From the NCBI GenBank assembly GCA_963722815.1, contig CAVROM010000001.1:84204-148203 (forward strand): a stretch of DNA of 64,000 bases. Reading direction: 5' to 3'. The notes beneath the pieces were generated by a model. That model was not told the origin of the DNA and searched no databases. It saw nothing but the letters and a program-made list of their open reading frames with translations. The translations under genes and the position numbers were made by a program. This document shows, in pieces, positions 8,075 to 16,900 of this stretch (its first letter is position 1; the number at the start of each line of letters is the position of its first letter). Source of the DNA: DASQFQ01 sp963722815 (lineage in GTDB: Bacteria > Actinomycetota > Thermoleophilia > Solirubrobacterales > Solirubrobacteraceae).

Positions 8075-8793
8075 CGGTCCGCATCGGCTGTTCCGGTTGG
8101 AACTACGCCAGCTGGAAAGAGACGTTCTACCCGCCGCGCCTTCCGGCGCGGCGGTGGCTGGAGCACTACGCCACGCAGTTCGACACCGTCGAGGTCAACG
8201 CGACCTTCTACCGGCTCGCGTCGCCCTCGGCGGTCGACGGCTGGGTGCACCACACGCCGCCGGACTTCGTGTTCGCGGTCAAGTCCTCCCGCTATCTGAC
8301 CCACATGAAGCGGCTGACCGACATGGATCGCGGGGTCGGCCGCTTCTACGACTCGATCGCGCCGATGGTCGAGTCGCCCAAGCTCGGCCCGGTGCTGTGG
8401 CAGCTGCCCGACCGCTTCGCGCGCGACGACGAGCGGCTCGAGCACGCTCTGTCGAACCTCCCGCCGGGGCGCCACGCGTTCGAGCTGCGCCACCCGTCGT
8501 GGTTCGCGGAGCCGGTGTGGGAGCTGCTGCGCCGCTACGGGGTCGCGTTCGTGCTCCACGACGACAAACGGCGGCGCCCGACGCCGGAGGTTGTGACCGC
8601 GGACTTCACCTACCTGCGCTTCCACTACGGCCGTCGCGGACGGCGCGGCAACTACTCCGACACCGAGCTCAAGGAGTGGGCCTCACGCGTGCGCGCGCTC
8701 GCGCGCGGGGCGGAGGTCTTCGCGTACTTCAACAACGACTGGGAGGTCTTCGCCCCGAGGAACGCAAAGCGATTGCGAGCCTTGGTAAACTGA
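8071..8793 (+). CDS. DUF72 (YecE-like) family protein, CTG start
   Basis: The 240-residue product is a clear DUF72 TIM-barrel protein: VRIGCSGWNYASWKETFYPP at the N-terminus, then FDTVEVNATFYRL, FAVKSSRYLTH, and a C-terminal EVFAYFNNDWEVFAPRNA. The biochemical function of the family is not settled. The family normally starts two or three residues before the RIGCSG strand. Here only CTG at 8071-8073 fits, overlapping the preceding stop as CTGA, and no ATG, GTG or TTG is near in frame. A weak purine-rich AAGGT lies a few bases upstream. Confidence 0.88.
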   Translation: MTVRIGCSGWNYASWKETFYPPRLPARRWLEHYATQFDTVEVNATFYRLASPSAVDGWVHHTPPDFVFAVKSSRYLTHMKRLTDMDRGVGRFYDSIAPMVESPKLGPVLWQLPDRFARDDERLEHALSNLPPGRHAFELRHPSWFAEPVWELLRRYGVAFVLHDDKRRRPTPEVVTADFTYLRFHYGRRGRRGNYSDTELKEWASRVRALARGAEVFAYFNNDWEVFAPRNAKRLRALVN

Positions 8794-8802
8794 ACGCTTC
8801 GC

Positions 8803-8876
<74 letters not shown>

Positions 8877-8880
8877 TACG

Positions 8881-8908
8881 GAAGCCGCCTCTCGCCAGGC
8901 GGCTTTCG
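8881..8908 (+). terminator. Terminator after tRNA-fMet
   Basis: GAAGCCGCCT-CTCGCC-AGGCGGCTTTC forms a 9-10 bp GC-rich hairpin immediately after the tRNA, followed by a short T-containing tail. Confidence 0.7.
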
Positions 8909-9035
8909 TGCTTAACGGATCAGGGCGTCTCGGAACCCTGGATACCAATTGGATACCAATTTGTTCCGGAACCCGCCACATCGCTCCTCGCAGGCGCTGG
9001 GTTCGGCTCATGGAGACGGTGCTCGGCAGGTTTCG

Positions 9036-9061
9036 TCCCGGTTCAAATCCGGGCGCCCCGA
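9036..9061 (+). other. tRNA 3'-end fragment (attachment-site-like)
   Basis: A perfect T-arm (CCCGG-TTCAAAT-CCGGG, 9037-9053) is followed by an acceptor-like CGCCCCG and a discriminator A. The matching 5' acceptor and the D and anticodon arms are missing upstream. Such 3' tRNA pieces are typically left where integrative elements used a tRNA gene as attachment site. Confidence 0.55.
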
Positions 9062-9070
9062 TTGCAAGGG

Positions 9071-9097
9071 ACCCGCGCTCCGGCGCGGGTTTCGTCG
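9071..9097 (+). terminator. Terminator after the tRNA fragment
   Basis: ACCCGCGC-TCCG-GCGCGGGT is a perfect 8-bp stem with a tetraloop, followed by TTCGTCGTTT. It is the kind of terminator that follows tRNA genes in this genome, so it probably travelled with the fragment. Confidence 0.6.
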
Positions 9098-9211
9098 TTT
9101 CGGAGATGCTTCGAGGTAGCAGTGAGGTAGCAATTCCCTGCCGTGTCGCGCATCGGGTATCGAGCGCCGGAGGTTTGCGCGGTACGGTTTCGAGCCCAGT
9201 ATCGTCCATGG

Positions 9212-9240
9212 AGACAACCCTGCTAATGCGGGGTTTTCGC
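9212..9240 (+). terminator. Terminator-like hairpin
   Basis: AACCC-(N9)-GGGTT (AACCCTGCTAATGCGGGGTT) is followed by TTCGC between the second and third phased repeat pairs. It resembles the other tRNA-linked hairpins here. Confidence 0.4.
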
Positions 9241-9542
9241 GTCTTGAGGGTCCCAATGGGGTCCCGTTCGCCGAGCGCGGTCGGCACCCTGGCTGGGTGA
9301 GCGGCGCCTCGGCTGGGCGCACGCGGCGGGGCCGTAGCCGAGACGGCTGCGGCTGCTCGGCTCACGCCGGGTTCACGGCCGCTTGGGGCGGCGGCAGCGG
9401 TGCGACGAGGTAGAGCCCGACGAAACTCGAACTGCACCCCGGGCTGCGGACCGCACTGGCTCAGCGCGGCGTTGGCCTCACCGACGCGCTGTTTCGTGCG
9501 ATCTCATCCATCGTGCTGGTCGAGCGCAGATGCTCGATTTTG

Positions 9543-9571
9543 TTGATTGTTCATGGATCGTTGACTATGGT
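9543..9571 (+). promoter_or_regulatory. csrA promoter
   Basis: TTGATT (9543-9548) and TATGGT (9566-9571) are separated by 17 bp, a good housekeeping-sigma promoter about 40 bp before csrA. The local A/T-richness stands out from the surrounding sequence. Confidence 0.65.
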
Positions 9572-9612
9572 CGCCAGCTAACGATCGAAGCGCGACTCGG
9601 GGCCGGAGGGCC

Positions 9613-9870
9613 ATGCTCGTCCTAACACGCAAGTCCAACCAGTCCCTCATGATCGGAGACGACATCGAGGTAACGGTCCTCTCGATCATGGGCGAGAAAG
9701 TGCGGATCGGCATCCAGGCGCCCCGGGAGATCCCGGTGTTCCGCAAGGAGGTCTACCTGGAGATCCAGCAGGAGAACGCCGCGGCGAGAGCGTCGGCGCA
9801 GGCCGAGGTGGACGATGCGCTGAAGCGGCTCTCGCCAAGGCTCACGATCGGTCGTGGCGCTCGCCCCTAG
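9613..9870 (+). CDS. csrA: Carbon storage regulator CsrA
   Basis: The 85-residue protein is an unambiguous CsrA/RsmA: MLVLTRKSNQSLMIGDDIEV at the N-terminus, the RNA-binding region KVRIGIQAPREIPVFRKEVY, and a C-terminal helix. CsrA dimers bind GGA motifs in mRNA leaders and alter translation or stability. GGAGG at 9605-9609 precedes the ATG with suitable spacing. In Gram-positive relatives csrA usually sits beside fliW and flagellar genes; none is visible here. The gene is a monocistron on the edge of an IS-rich region. Confidence 0.95.
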   Translation: MLVLTRKSNQSLMIGDDIEVTVLSIMGEKVRIGIQAPREIPVFRKEVYLEIQQENAAARASAQAEVDDALKRLSPRLTIGRGARP

Positions 9871-10360
9871 CGCTTCAGCTTGCCGTAGCAGCGTGGCTAC
9901 GGCCGGTCAACGCGCCGTCTCTCCCTCCGGGCAAGGACACGCGGATTATGATTCCGGGGCGCTTGGCTCTGCAGGTGCCAATTAGGAGGAATGGGGGACA
10001 CGGAAGGGGACACATGCGCGCCGGCGCCGTGGTGGAGTGCCGGCAGAAGCGACACCGGCCGCAGCCTTTCCGCGGACTCTGCTTCTCGCTCCTTATCTGT
10101 GCTGAGTCGTGGCCGTCAAAGTGAGCCGCGGGGTTGGAGTGAGTTGCGGGTCGGGTGCGCGCGGACGCCCAGCCTTATCTTGGTGCTCGATCCGGGGTGG
10201 CTCCGGGTCGGCGACATGATGGTTGATGGGGTGTTCCGTGACGCGGTGCGGCCGCTCGATCTATGAAGGCCGTCCAGCGTGTGCTGGCGGCAGGAGCATT
10301 TCGGGAACGGGCCGCGGTGCATCGGCGTGATCGAGGGCTGCGCGCGCTCCGACGGAGATG
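9871..10360. other. Gene-free stretch between csrA and the IS110 element
   Basis: I see no supportable gene. A good ribosome-binding site (AGGAGGA, about 9,984) precedes ATG 9991, but its 91-codon frame has no recognisable protein. Just after the ATG two GGGGACAC-type words occur in tandem (GGGGGACACGG and GGGGACAC, 9,992-10,015), resembling sequence seen next to transposase remnants. The part from about 10,116 is probably the 3' non-coding end of IS110 copy 1. Confidence 0.4.
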
Positions 10361-11384
10361 TCAGGCGGGCGCGATCGCCTCGTCGCCGAGGTCTCTGAGC
10401 GTGTGAAAGCTGCGCTTGAGCAGCTTGCGGGCGACGGCCAGGCAGGCGCGATTGCCGCCGAGTCTGCTGCGCTGCTTGGAGGTAGTAGTCGTGGTCGGGC
10501 GAGGAGGGCCGGCGCGCGCATTGCGCGGCCTCGAACAGCGCCCAGCGCAGCGCGGATGGTCCTTGGCGCGACAGTCGCCCGGGTGAGCGGCGGGCGTCGG
10601 ATTGGTGGACGGTGATATCGAGGCCGGCGAAGCGGACGGCCTGGCCGGAGTTGTCAAAGCGGCGGGCGTCACCGAGTTCGGCGAGAATCGTGACCGAGGT
10701 CAGTGGCCCGATCCCGAAGTGGCGCATCAGGGCGCGGCAGCCGGGCTGGCGCTTGGCATAGTCGCGCAGCCGGGTGTCGAGCGGGACGAGTTGCGTCTGG
10801 ATCGCATCGACGAGCGCGAGCGCGGTGGTGATCTGCTCGCGAGCGTCGCTGGCCAGTTGCAGTTCGGCGAGCCACTTGCGCGACTCGACGCCGAGCAGCC
10901 ATGCCCGGGCCGGGACGCCGTGGTGATAGAGCACCGACTGCATCCGCTGCTGCCACTCGCGACGCTCGTCGACGAGCGTGTGCCGCAACCGCACCCGGGC
11001 GCGGAGCTCGAGCAGGTGCTCGGGCGGGATCCAGGACTCCGGCAACCGGCCCGCGGCCAGCAGCTCGCGAAGATGCTTGGCGTCAGCACGGTCGGTCTTG
11101 GCGCGCCGCTTAGTTCCGCGCAGCGCGGCGGACTCAGCCGGCTCGGCCAAGTGCACCCTGGCGCCGACCGCGGCGAGTTCCTGCGCTGCGAACCGCCAGC
11201 CCGTGGTCGCCTCCAGCGCGACGTCCAAGTCTTGCTCGGCAAAGCGCGCTGCGAAGGCTCGAACGCCGGCGCGGTCAGCCGGGCTCACCCGGCGGCGACT
11301 GAGCTCGCCGGTGTCGGTGTCCAGCCACTCCGCGGTGATCTGCGCCCGATGCTGGTCGAGTCCCATCACGATCGAGAACGCCAA
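10361..11384 (-). pseudogene. IS110-family transposase, copy 1, frameshifted
   Basis: The N-terminal DEDD/RuvC-like domain is present (IVMGLDQHRAQITAEW, ALEATTGW, AKTDRADAKHLRELL), as is the C-terminal Tnp_20 part (GIGPLTSVTILAELGDARRF, VRFAGLDI, HDYYLQAA). At about 10,470 the frame breaks. The expected ending LGGNRACLAVARKLLKRSFH continues in another frame to a stop at 10,361, while the original frame runs on as nonsense. The first usable start is TTG 11384, and ATG 11366 is an alternative. IS110 elements move with a bridge RNA encoded in non-coding DNA beside the transposase; only ~105 bp lies between this start and the neighbouring element. Confidence 0.8.
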
Positions 11385-11572
11385 CCTCCGATACGCGATG
11401 AGGCGCGGCCCAACGCTGCGCCTCGCCAGGCCGGTCTAGCGCCGCCGCAGGACAGACCACGACGCCCGGCACATGCCATCTATGTCAAGTCATTTGTGGT
11501 GGGGATGTCTCGTTCCGGTTGGGGCGTGCTCGTCGATAAGCAGGGTGCGGTAGACGACGTCGGAGAGGCGGC

Positions 11573-13091
11573 GAGGATGTCCCGCTCGCCGTGGAACTTC
11601 GTGACGGCGGTCCCTGTGGGTGAATTATCTCAGGCGGGTGAAGCGGCGACCTCCGGCGCCGCGGTCGTCATGGTCGTGTGGGGAGGCGTCGTGGGAGTGT
11701 CGGCGGCGCGCTTGGCGGCCACGTCGCGCTCGACGGCGACGGCGAGCTTGGCGAGGTCGGGGTAGCCGATGATCTTGCGGAACTGCTGCTTGGCTTCGAG
11801 CATGCCGGCGGCCGTCCAGCGCAAGCACATGTCGCCGTTTTGCCAGCGCTTGACGTTGCGGCTGACGCGCCGGACGGTGTCGATCATCGACTCGCACGGG
11901 TTCGTGGAGGCGAGCGTGCGCTTGAGCCGGCCGTGGATGCCCAGGCGCGTCACCGTGAGCGTCTCTTCCATCCCCTCCCTGAGCGACGCGGCGGCACCCG
12001 GGTGGCTGCGGGCGAGCTCGTCGGCGAGCACGCGCAGCTGCTCGAGCGCACGGTCGTGATCCTCGAGCGCCCACGCCGTCCGCAGCCGCCGACGCACCAG
12101 GGGCTGGTCGCGCTCGGGCAGGTGACCGAGCACGTTGCGCTCCTTGTGCCGGACGCAGCGCTGGACCGGGGTGTAGATGCCGAGCACGTCACGGACCGCC
12201 TTGCGCAGCGCCTTGGCGCCGTCGAGGACGACCAGCACGCCCTGCTCGACATCCAGGCCACGCTCGACCAGATTCGCGAGCAGCGTGGTCGTGACCGTGG
12301 CGTTCTCGGTCGAGCCGTCCCACAGCCCGAGCGGATGCTTGACGCCGTCGGTGTCGATCCCGAGCGCGACGACGCAGCAGCGGCCCTTCAGATCGATCCC
12401 GTCAAGCATCAGCACCGCCAGGCGCAGGTCACCCAGCGGGCGCGACATCAGCTCGATCAGGTGCTCGCGCGTGCGCGAGACGAACTCACGGCTGACCGCC
12501 GACTTCGAGGTCGACCTTGAGAGCTCGTCGATCTCGGACCCGACCGGCTCACCGGTCCTGGCGTAGCGACGCGTCGAGACACCGGCCAGCATCCGCTCGA
12601 GCATCACGTCAGACAGCCGGTCGCGCGCGGCGAAGTGCGCGTAGCTCGCCAGCTCGACCTCGTGCTCGCCGTCGGCGCTGCGGGCCCGCGGCCGGCTCAC
12701 CGGCACGCGCCGGCCGCCGAGCGTGACCTCACCACCCTCGTGCCCGTGACGCACCGCGCTGCGATCCGGCAGATGCTTGCCCTTCGGGCCCACCACCTCG
12801 TCGACCTCGGCCTCCATCAGCTCGTGCAGGACACCGAGCCCGACACCCACGCTCAGCGCCAGCAACCCTTCCTTCGCGATGCCGGCCAGCTCACCGAGCG
12901 CCTCAAGCACCGACTCGGGCAGCCCCTCGATGCTCTGCTCGTTCGCCGCGACCGACGCGGCCGATACCGTCCTCATGCGGTTGGTCCTCCTGTCCTCGTG
13001 GACTTGGTTTCGCACCCATCACGGTCCCAACGGGACCGGACGGGGCGGGAGGACCGCCGCCATCAAGTTCTACGAGCTACGGGACAACCTC
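11573..13091. mobile_element. IS256-family insertion sequence, copy 1 (complete, with target duplication)
   Basis: The ends are imperfect inverted repeats of about 40 bp: GAGGATGTCCCG inward from the left, and the complement of GAGGTTGTCCCG at the right. The same ends bound copy 2 at 25,046-26,559. The 8 bp on the left (11,565-11,572) and right (13,092-13,099) are both GAGGCGGC, a perfect target-site duplication of the length expected for IS256/Mutator elements. It lies inside the C-terminal codons of IS110 copy 2. Confidence 0.9.
11630..12976 (-). CDS. IS256-family (Mutator-type) transposase, intact
   Basis: The 448-residue protein starts at ATG 12976, preceded by GGAGG with good spacing; an upstream in-frame extension to 13015 lacks this signal. 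Family features are the N-terminal EALGELAGIAKEGLLALS region, SRPRARSADGE, the DDE segments MLDGIDLKGRCCVVALGID and VLVVLDGAKALRKAV, the RCVRHKERNV zinc-like patch, and STNPCESMIDTVRR with the catalytic Glu. No frameshift is seen, so this copy may be active, unlike its relative at 25,157. Confidence 0.93.
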   Translation of the reverse strand: MRTVSAASVAANEQSIEGLPESVLEALGELAGIAKEGLLALSVGVGLGVLHELMEAEVDEVVGPKGKHLPDRSAVRHGHEGGEVTLGGRRVPVSRPRARSADGEHEVELASYAHFAARDRLSDVMLERMLAGVSTRRYARTGEPVGSEIDELSRSTSKSAVSREFVSRTREHLIELMSRPLGDLRLAVLMLDGIDLKGRCCVVALGIDTDGVKHPLGLWDGSTENATVTTTLLANLVERGLDVEQGVLVVLDGAKALRKAVRDVLGIYTPVQRCVRHKERNVLGHLPERDQPLVRRRLRTAWALEDHDRALEQLRVLADELARSHPGAAASLREGMEETLTVTRLGIHGRLKRTLASTNPCESMIDTVRRVSRNVKRWQNGDMCLRWTAAGMLEAKQQFRKIIGYPDLAKLAVAVERDVAAKRAADTPTTPPHTTMTTAAPEVAASPA

Positions 13092-14417
13092 GAGGCGGCG
13101 GCGGAGGAGCCGGAGTGCTTCGGCTTTGGTGTTGCCCTGTCGGAGGCGTTTTGGCGATGTAGTCCTTGGGGCCAGGCGCGAGCTTGGGTGAGCGCGATGC
13201 GGTGCAGCGCGGCGTTGACTTGGCGGTTGCCGCCGCGGTTCAGGCGGAAGCGGGTGCTGTTGCCGGAGCTGGCGGGGTGGGGTGCGGTGCCGTTCCAGCG
13301 GGCGTAGGCGCTCTTGGAGCGGAAGCGTTGAGCGCCGGCGGTCTCGCCGACGAGCTTGGCGGCGGTCAGCGTGCCGCAGCCAGGGATGCTCAGCAGTGTC
13401 GGGGCGAGCGCGCGGATGAGCGGGGTGATCTCGCGCTCGAGTTCGTTGATGCGGCGGTTGAGCTCGCGGACGCGGTCGAGCAGCTCGCGGCAGATGGTGG
13501 CGATCAGGCCGTCGATCGAGGCGAGCCGGGCGGCGACGCGTTCGACGACGTGTTGGAGCTTGAGGCCGCGCGCGGGGATCTCAAGCTCGGGCGCGATCTC
13601 GATGCAGATGCCATCGGATCCGGCTTTGCAGGCGGGTTCGCTCGGCGACCAGGTCGTCGCGGTGGTCGACCAGCAACCTGATCTGGCGCGATGGGCCATC
13701 GAGTTGGGCGACGGGCAGGTCGGGCTCGCGCCATGCGGCGCGGGCGATCGCGAGCGCGTCGATGGCGTCGGACTTGCCGCGTGTTCGAGCGCTGCGCCGG
13801 ACGCCGGCCATCATCTGCGTCGGCACCCGGACGACCTGCTCGCCCGCGCGCAGCAGGTCGGCTTCAAGCGTGCGCGTGAGGTGCCGGCAGTCCTCGATCG
13901 CCCAGCGCCGACTCGGCCACCGGCCGGCCCAGGCGATCGCCGTCAGATGCCCGTCGGCTGTCGCCGCCAACGTCTTGCTCGCGAGCTCTCGCCCGAGCTC
14001 GTCGGCCGCCACGAGTGTGTGCGTACGTTTGTGCGCGTCGACGCCGATCACGACCGCTGCCTCGCCTTCCACCTGGCCTCCTCTCGCCGTTACGATCGAC
14101 TGGTCGCAGTGGCGGTCGGGAGGACATGCCTCAGTCGAGAGACTGATCAGGCTCCTATGAAGTCACGCCCGGCCGCGCTGCGGCACCCAGCGGGCGGCAT
14201 GACAAGCAACGGCCACGACCACACGGCCGGGCAGCATGGAAACGAGCCAACCCGCCGAGCGCACCATCGCACGCTCTCACTGACGCATAGAAGGCGACAG
14301 TCAGATCCGTGCGGCGTGGAGGCGGCCAGCCAGGCGTTAGGTCGAGCAACGACGTCGCGGGAGAGAACCCGTTCCTCGGTCCGCCTGCTGTGAAGCTGGT
14401 GGGTAGCAGCAGGGACG

Positions 14418-14955
14418 CTATGCCGGCGCGCCGAGAGCATCGTTCACGAGTCGATCTGCCTCGGCGTTCAGCTCCCGCGGCACCCAGCTAACGCGGAAGC
14501 TCTTGAACTGAGCGACGAGGCCCCTCGCCTCTTCGTACAGCTCCTTGAGATGTGCTTGTCGCACGGCGGAGACACCGTTTACTTGGTCGACGACGAGCTC
14601 AGAGTCCATGTAAACCCGGATTCGCTGGACCCCGTACTCGCGCGCGAGCTCCAATCCCTCGATTAGCGCTTGTACTCCGCCACGTTGTGGGTGGCAGGGC
14701 CGATCGCCTTCGACATCTGAGCCACAGTGACCAGACGGCGCGTCCGCAGGAGCGCACCAATCGCCGCGCGGCCCAACGGCTTCCCGGAGTTGCCGCCATC
14801 AGTGTTGAGGAGGTAGCACTTATGGTCGGCGCGCTCTGCGGCTTCGGCGCGAGGCGTCTCCGGCTCGGCCTCAGGCGTGTCGTGCGCGGCCTTAGCCTCG
14901 ATCCACCGTTGTGGCGGGCCGGTTCCGTCCGGTGGTCGAAGTGAAATGACCTCCT
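14418..14955 (-). pseudogene. RNase HI-like gene broken by one missing base
   Basis: On the minus strand the N-terminal part reads WIEAKAAHDTPEAEP, then YLLNTDGGNSGKPLGRAAIG and ATHNVAEYK, the first half of an RNase HI-type fold with the catalytic D in TDGG and E in NVAEY. There the frame hits a stop. One base shifted it continues ALIEGLELAREYG, IRVYMDSELVVDQVNG (catalytic D) and VPRELNAEADRLVNDAL to the stop at 14,418. A single deleted G near 14,670 explains the break. The family removes RNA from RNA:DNA hybrids. No clear start codon is visible because the 5' end runs into the inverted repeat beside the IS1380 element. Confidence 0.75.
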
Positions 14956-15008
14956 GAGCAGGCAGAAAGCTGTCGATTACGGCGACGGCGGGCCTGCGTC
15001 AGGAGGTC
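14948..15008. repeat. Inverted repeat upstream of the IS1380 gene
   Basis: GACCTCCTGAGCAGGC and, about 30 bp later, GCCTGCGTCAGGAGGTC are near-perfect inverted repeats (one base of difference). The right arm includes the ribosome-binding site of the transposase, so the hairpin could sequester it. It may also mark the left end of the element. Confidence 0.45.
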
Positions 15009-15014
15009 ACCTGC

Positions 15015-16312
15015 ATGGTGCACGATCTGTCGGACCGATCCAGGGTGGTCTTCGATATGAGCGGGTGGTGGTCAACGCCGGGCTGATGCTCGCGGTGACG
15101 CTCGGGCGCAGGTTGGGGATCGAGGCGCTCGTCGACGCGACGGTCCGGCTCGGCCGCCGTCCGGGCGCCTCGCGGCCGGGGCGCAAGGTGCTGTCGTTGG
15201 TGCACGCGATGCTGCTGGGGGCGGACTGCATCGATGACTGCGACGTGCTGCGCGCCGGGCGGACCGAGGCCGTCCTCGGGCACAAGGCGATGGCCCCTTC
15301 GACGCTCGGCACGTTCTTGCGGTCGTTTTCGTTCGGGCATGTCCGCCAGCTCGACCGGGTGCTCGGCCAGGCACTGCGGCGCGCCTGGGCCGCGGGCGCC
15401 GGCCCCGGTGCCGGGCGGCTGGTGATCGACGTCGACAGCTTCGTCGGCGAGGTCCACGGCCACCGAAAGCAGGGCGCCGGCTATGGCTACACGGGACAGC
15501 TCGGCTACCACCCGTTGCTCGCGACGCGCGCGGACACCAGCGAGGTCCTGCACGTCCGTCTGCGCAAGGGCCAGGCCAACACCCAGCGCGGCGCGCTGCG
15601 CTTCGTCGACGAGCTGCTGGCCCGCGTTCGGCGCGCCGGCGCGGCCGGGCAGATCCTGCTGCGCGCGGACTCGGGGTTCTGGAACCGGAAGGTCACGGCG
15701 CGCCTGCGTGAGCAGGGCTGCCGCTACTCGATCGGCGTCACCATGCACAAGATCGTCACCGCGCGGATCGCGCTGATCGCCGACGACGCCTGGCAGCCCG
15801 TCCCGGATTACCCCGACTCGGGCGTCTGCGAGCTGGCCGAGACGACGCTCGGCCAGGACCGCCTGATCGTCCGCCGCGTGCACCTGCACGCCCAAGACGA
15901 CCAGGCCGAGCTGTTCACCTACTGGCGCCATCACGCTTTCATCACCAACCGCACCGAGTCGATCCACGAAGTCGATGCAGAGCACCGCCAGCACGCCCAA
16001 GTCGAGCTCGTCATCCGCGACCTCAAAGACCAAGCGCTCGCGCACTTCCCCTCCGGGCACTACAGCGCCAACAGCGCCTGGACCGTGATCGCCTGCCTCG
16101 CGCACAACCTCGGCCGCTGGACCGCACAGCTCGGCCTCGCCGACCCGACGACACGGGCCGCCCGCACGCTGCGCCGCCGATTGTTCGCGCTCCCCGGACG
16201 CCTCACCCGCACCGCCCGACGCCAGACACTGCACCTCCCCGCCCGCTGGCCCTGGCAGACCGCCTTCATCGAAGCGCTCACCCGCATCCGAGCGCTCCCC
16301 GCCGCCGCCTGA
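15015..16312 (+). pseudogene. IS1380-family transposase with 5' frameshift
   Basis: AGGAGGT at 15,001-15,007 precedes ATG 15015, which opens MVHDLSDRSRVVFD, the usual IS1380 beginning. One base is missing near 15,055, so the body (VVVNAGLMLAVTLGRRLGIEAL onward) lies in another frame with a possible GTG start at 15065. The body is otherwise complete at about 415 residues, with the DDE segments VIDVDSFVGEVHGHRKQG and ILLRADSGFWNRK, and the C-terminal IRDLKDQALAHFPSG containing the acidic residue. A product from GTG 15065 would lack only the first ~15 residues, so residual activity is conceivable. Confidence 0.8.
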
Positions 16313-16598
16313 CCAGCCGCACCCCGACACGACCACGTCACATTCCCGCGCCGCCGGGCGCCGCTCGCGCCTGCCCAACCATCAGCCCGCTGACCCCGGC
16401 CCGGGCGCCCCGACAGCCCCCCGCCACTTCCCAACCCCCAGATGCCCAACGACGGCTTCAACCGGTGGCCTGCTCCCCGTGGTGGCGTTGTCAGTCCTTG
16501 ATTGTTCTTCGTGATCGAGATGGAGCCGGCGAAGCCGGCGTCTTCTCCGTCGGGGGTTGATCAGAGGATCGGCCGCTCATCGAAGTCAGGAGATTCGG

Positions 16599-16898
16599 TT
16601 GAGCGACAAGCGCAAGTACCGGAAGTTCACGGTGCAGCAGAAGGCCGAGCTCGTGCTCGCGTCCTTCCGCGGCGACCGGTCGATCGCGGAGATCTGCCGC
16701 GAGCACGACATCTCAGAGACGCTGTTGCGTCGTTGGCGCGACCAGATGGTCGAGGCGGGTATGGAGCGCTTCGCGGCGGGCCAGGACCGTTCGCTTGCCG
16801 CTGAGCAGCGGCGGCGGATCGCGCAGCTGGAGCGGACGCTCGGGAAGAAGACCTATGAGTTGGAGATCTCGGGAAAGCTCTTGCGGGACTGGGAGTAG
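16599..16898 (+). CDS. IS3-family OrfA (helix-turn-helix protein)
   Basis: A 99-residue HTH_Tnp_1-type protein: KRKYRKFTVQQKAELVLASF, then SIAEICREHDISETLLRRWRDQMVEAG, ending in a leucine-zipper-like EQRRRIAQLERTLGKKTYELEISGKLL. TTG 16599 is the chosen start because AGGAG stands six bases before it; the frame opens earlier at 16557 without a signal. In this family OrfA binds the ends and is fused to OrfB by programmed frameshifting. Confidence 0.85.
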   Translation: MSDKRKYRKFTVQQKAELVLASFRGDRSIAEICREHDISETLLRRWRDQMVEAGMERFAAGQDRSLAAEQRRRIAQLERTLGKKTYELEISGKLLRDWE

Positions 16899-16900
16899 GC

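Larger units (their letters stand above)
8940..9269. repeat. Three pairs of 11-bp-phased direct repeats
   Basis: GGATACCAATT occurs twice in tandem at 8940-8961. GAGGTAGCA recurs at 9113 and 9124. GGGTCCC recurs at 9248 and 9259. All three pairs have a period of exactly 11 bp, about one helical turn, though their sequences are unrelated. No coding region is supported in 8,909-9,540 otherwise. The setting beside tRNA debris suggests integrase arm-type sites or remnants of integrase gene ends. Confidence 0.5.
11490..14072 (-). pseudogene. IS110-family transposase, copy 2, split by IS256 and frameshifted
   Basis: The gene begins MEGEAAVVIGVDAHKRTHTL at 14072 and carries RGKSDAIDALAIARA and, in a second frame, SIPGCGTLTAAKLVGETAGA and WNGTAPHPASSG. 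One extra base near 13,595 shifts the frame, and at least one more shift lies near 13,130. The C-terminal codons (SDVVYRTLLIDEHAPTG, stop at 11,490-11,492) lie on the far side of the IS256 element at 11,573-13,091. Removing that element and one copy of its 8-bp target duplication rejoins LRLLRRR with LSDVVYRT in frame. This copy is therefore older than the IS256 insertion. Confidence 0.85.

Noticed and set aside
9036..9061. A complete second tRNA gene
   Set aside because: Only the T-arm and 3' acceptor strand exist; no matching 5' acceptor, D-arm or anticodon arm can be drawn upstream.
9991..10266. 91-codon gene with a good ribosome-binding site
   Set aside because: The translated sequence is low-complexity and ends inside the probable IS110 non-coding end; kept only as a note.
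14999..16378. 459-codon minus-strand frame opposite the IS1380 transposase
   Set aside because: No family features; the plus strand carries the transposase motifs.
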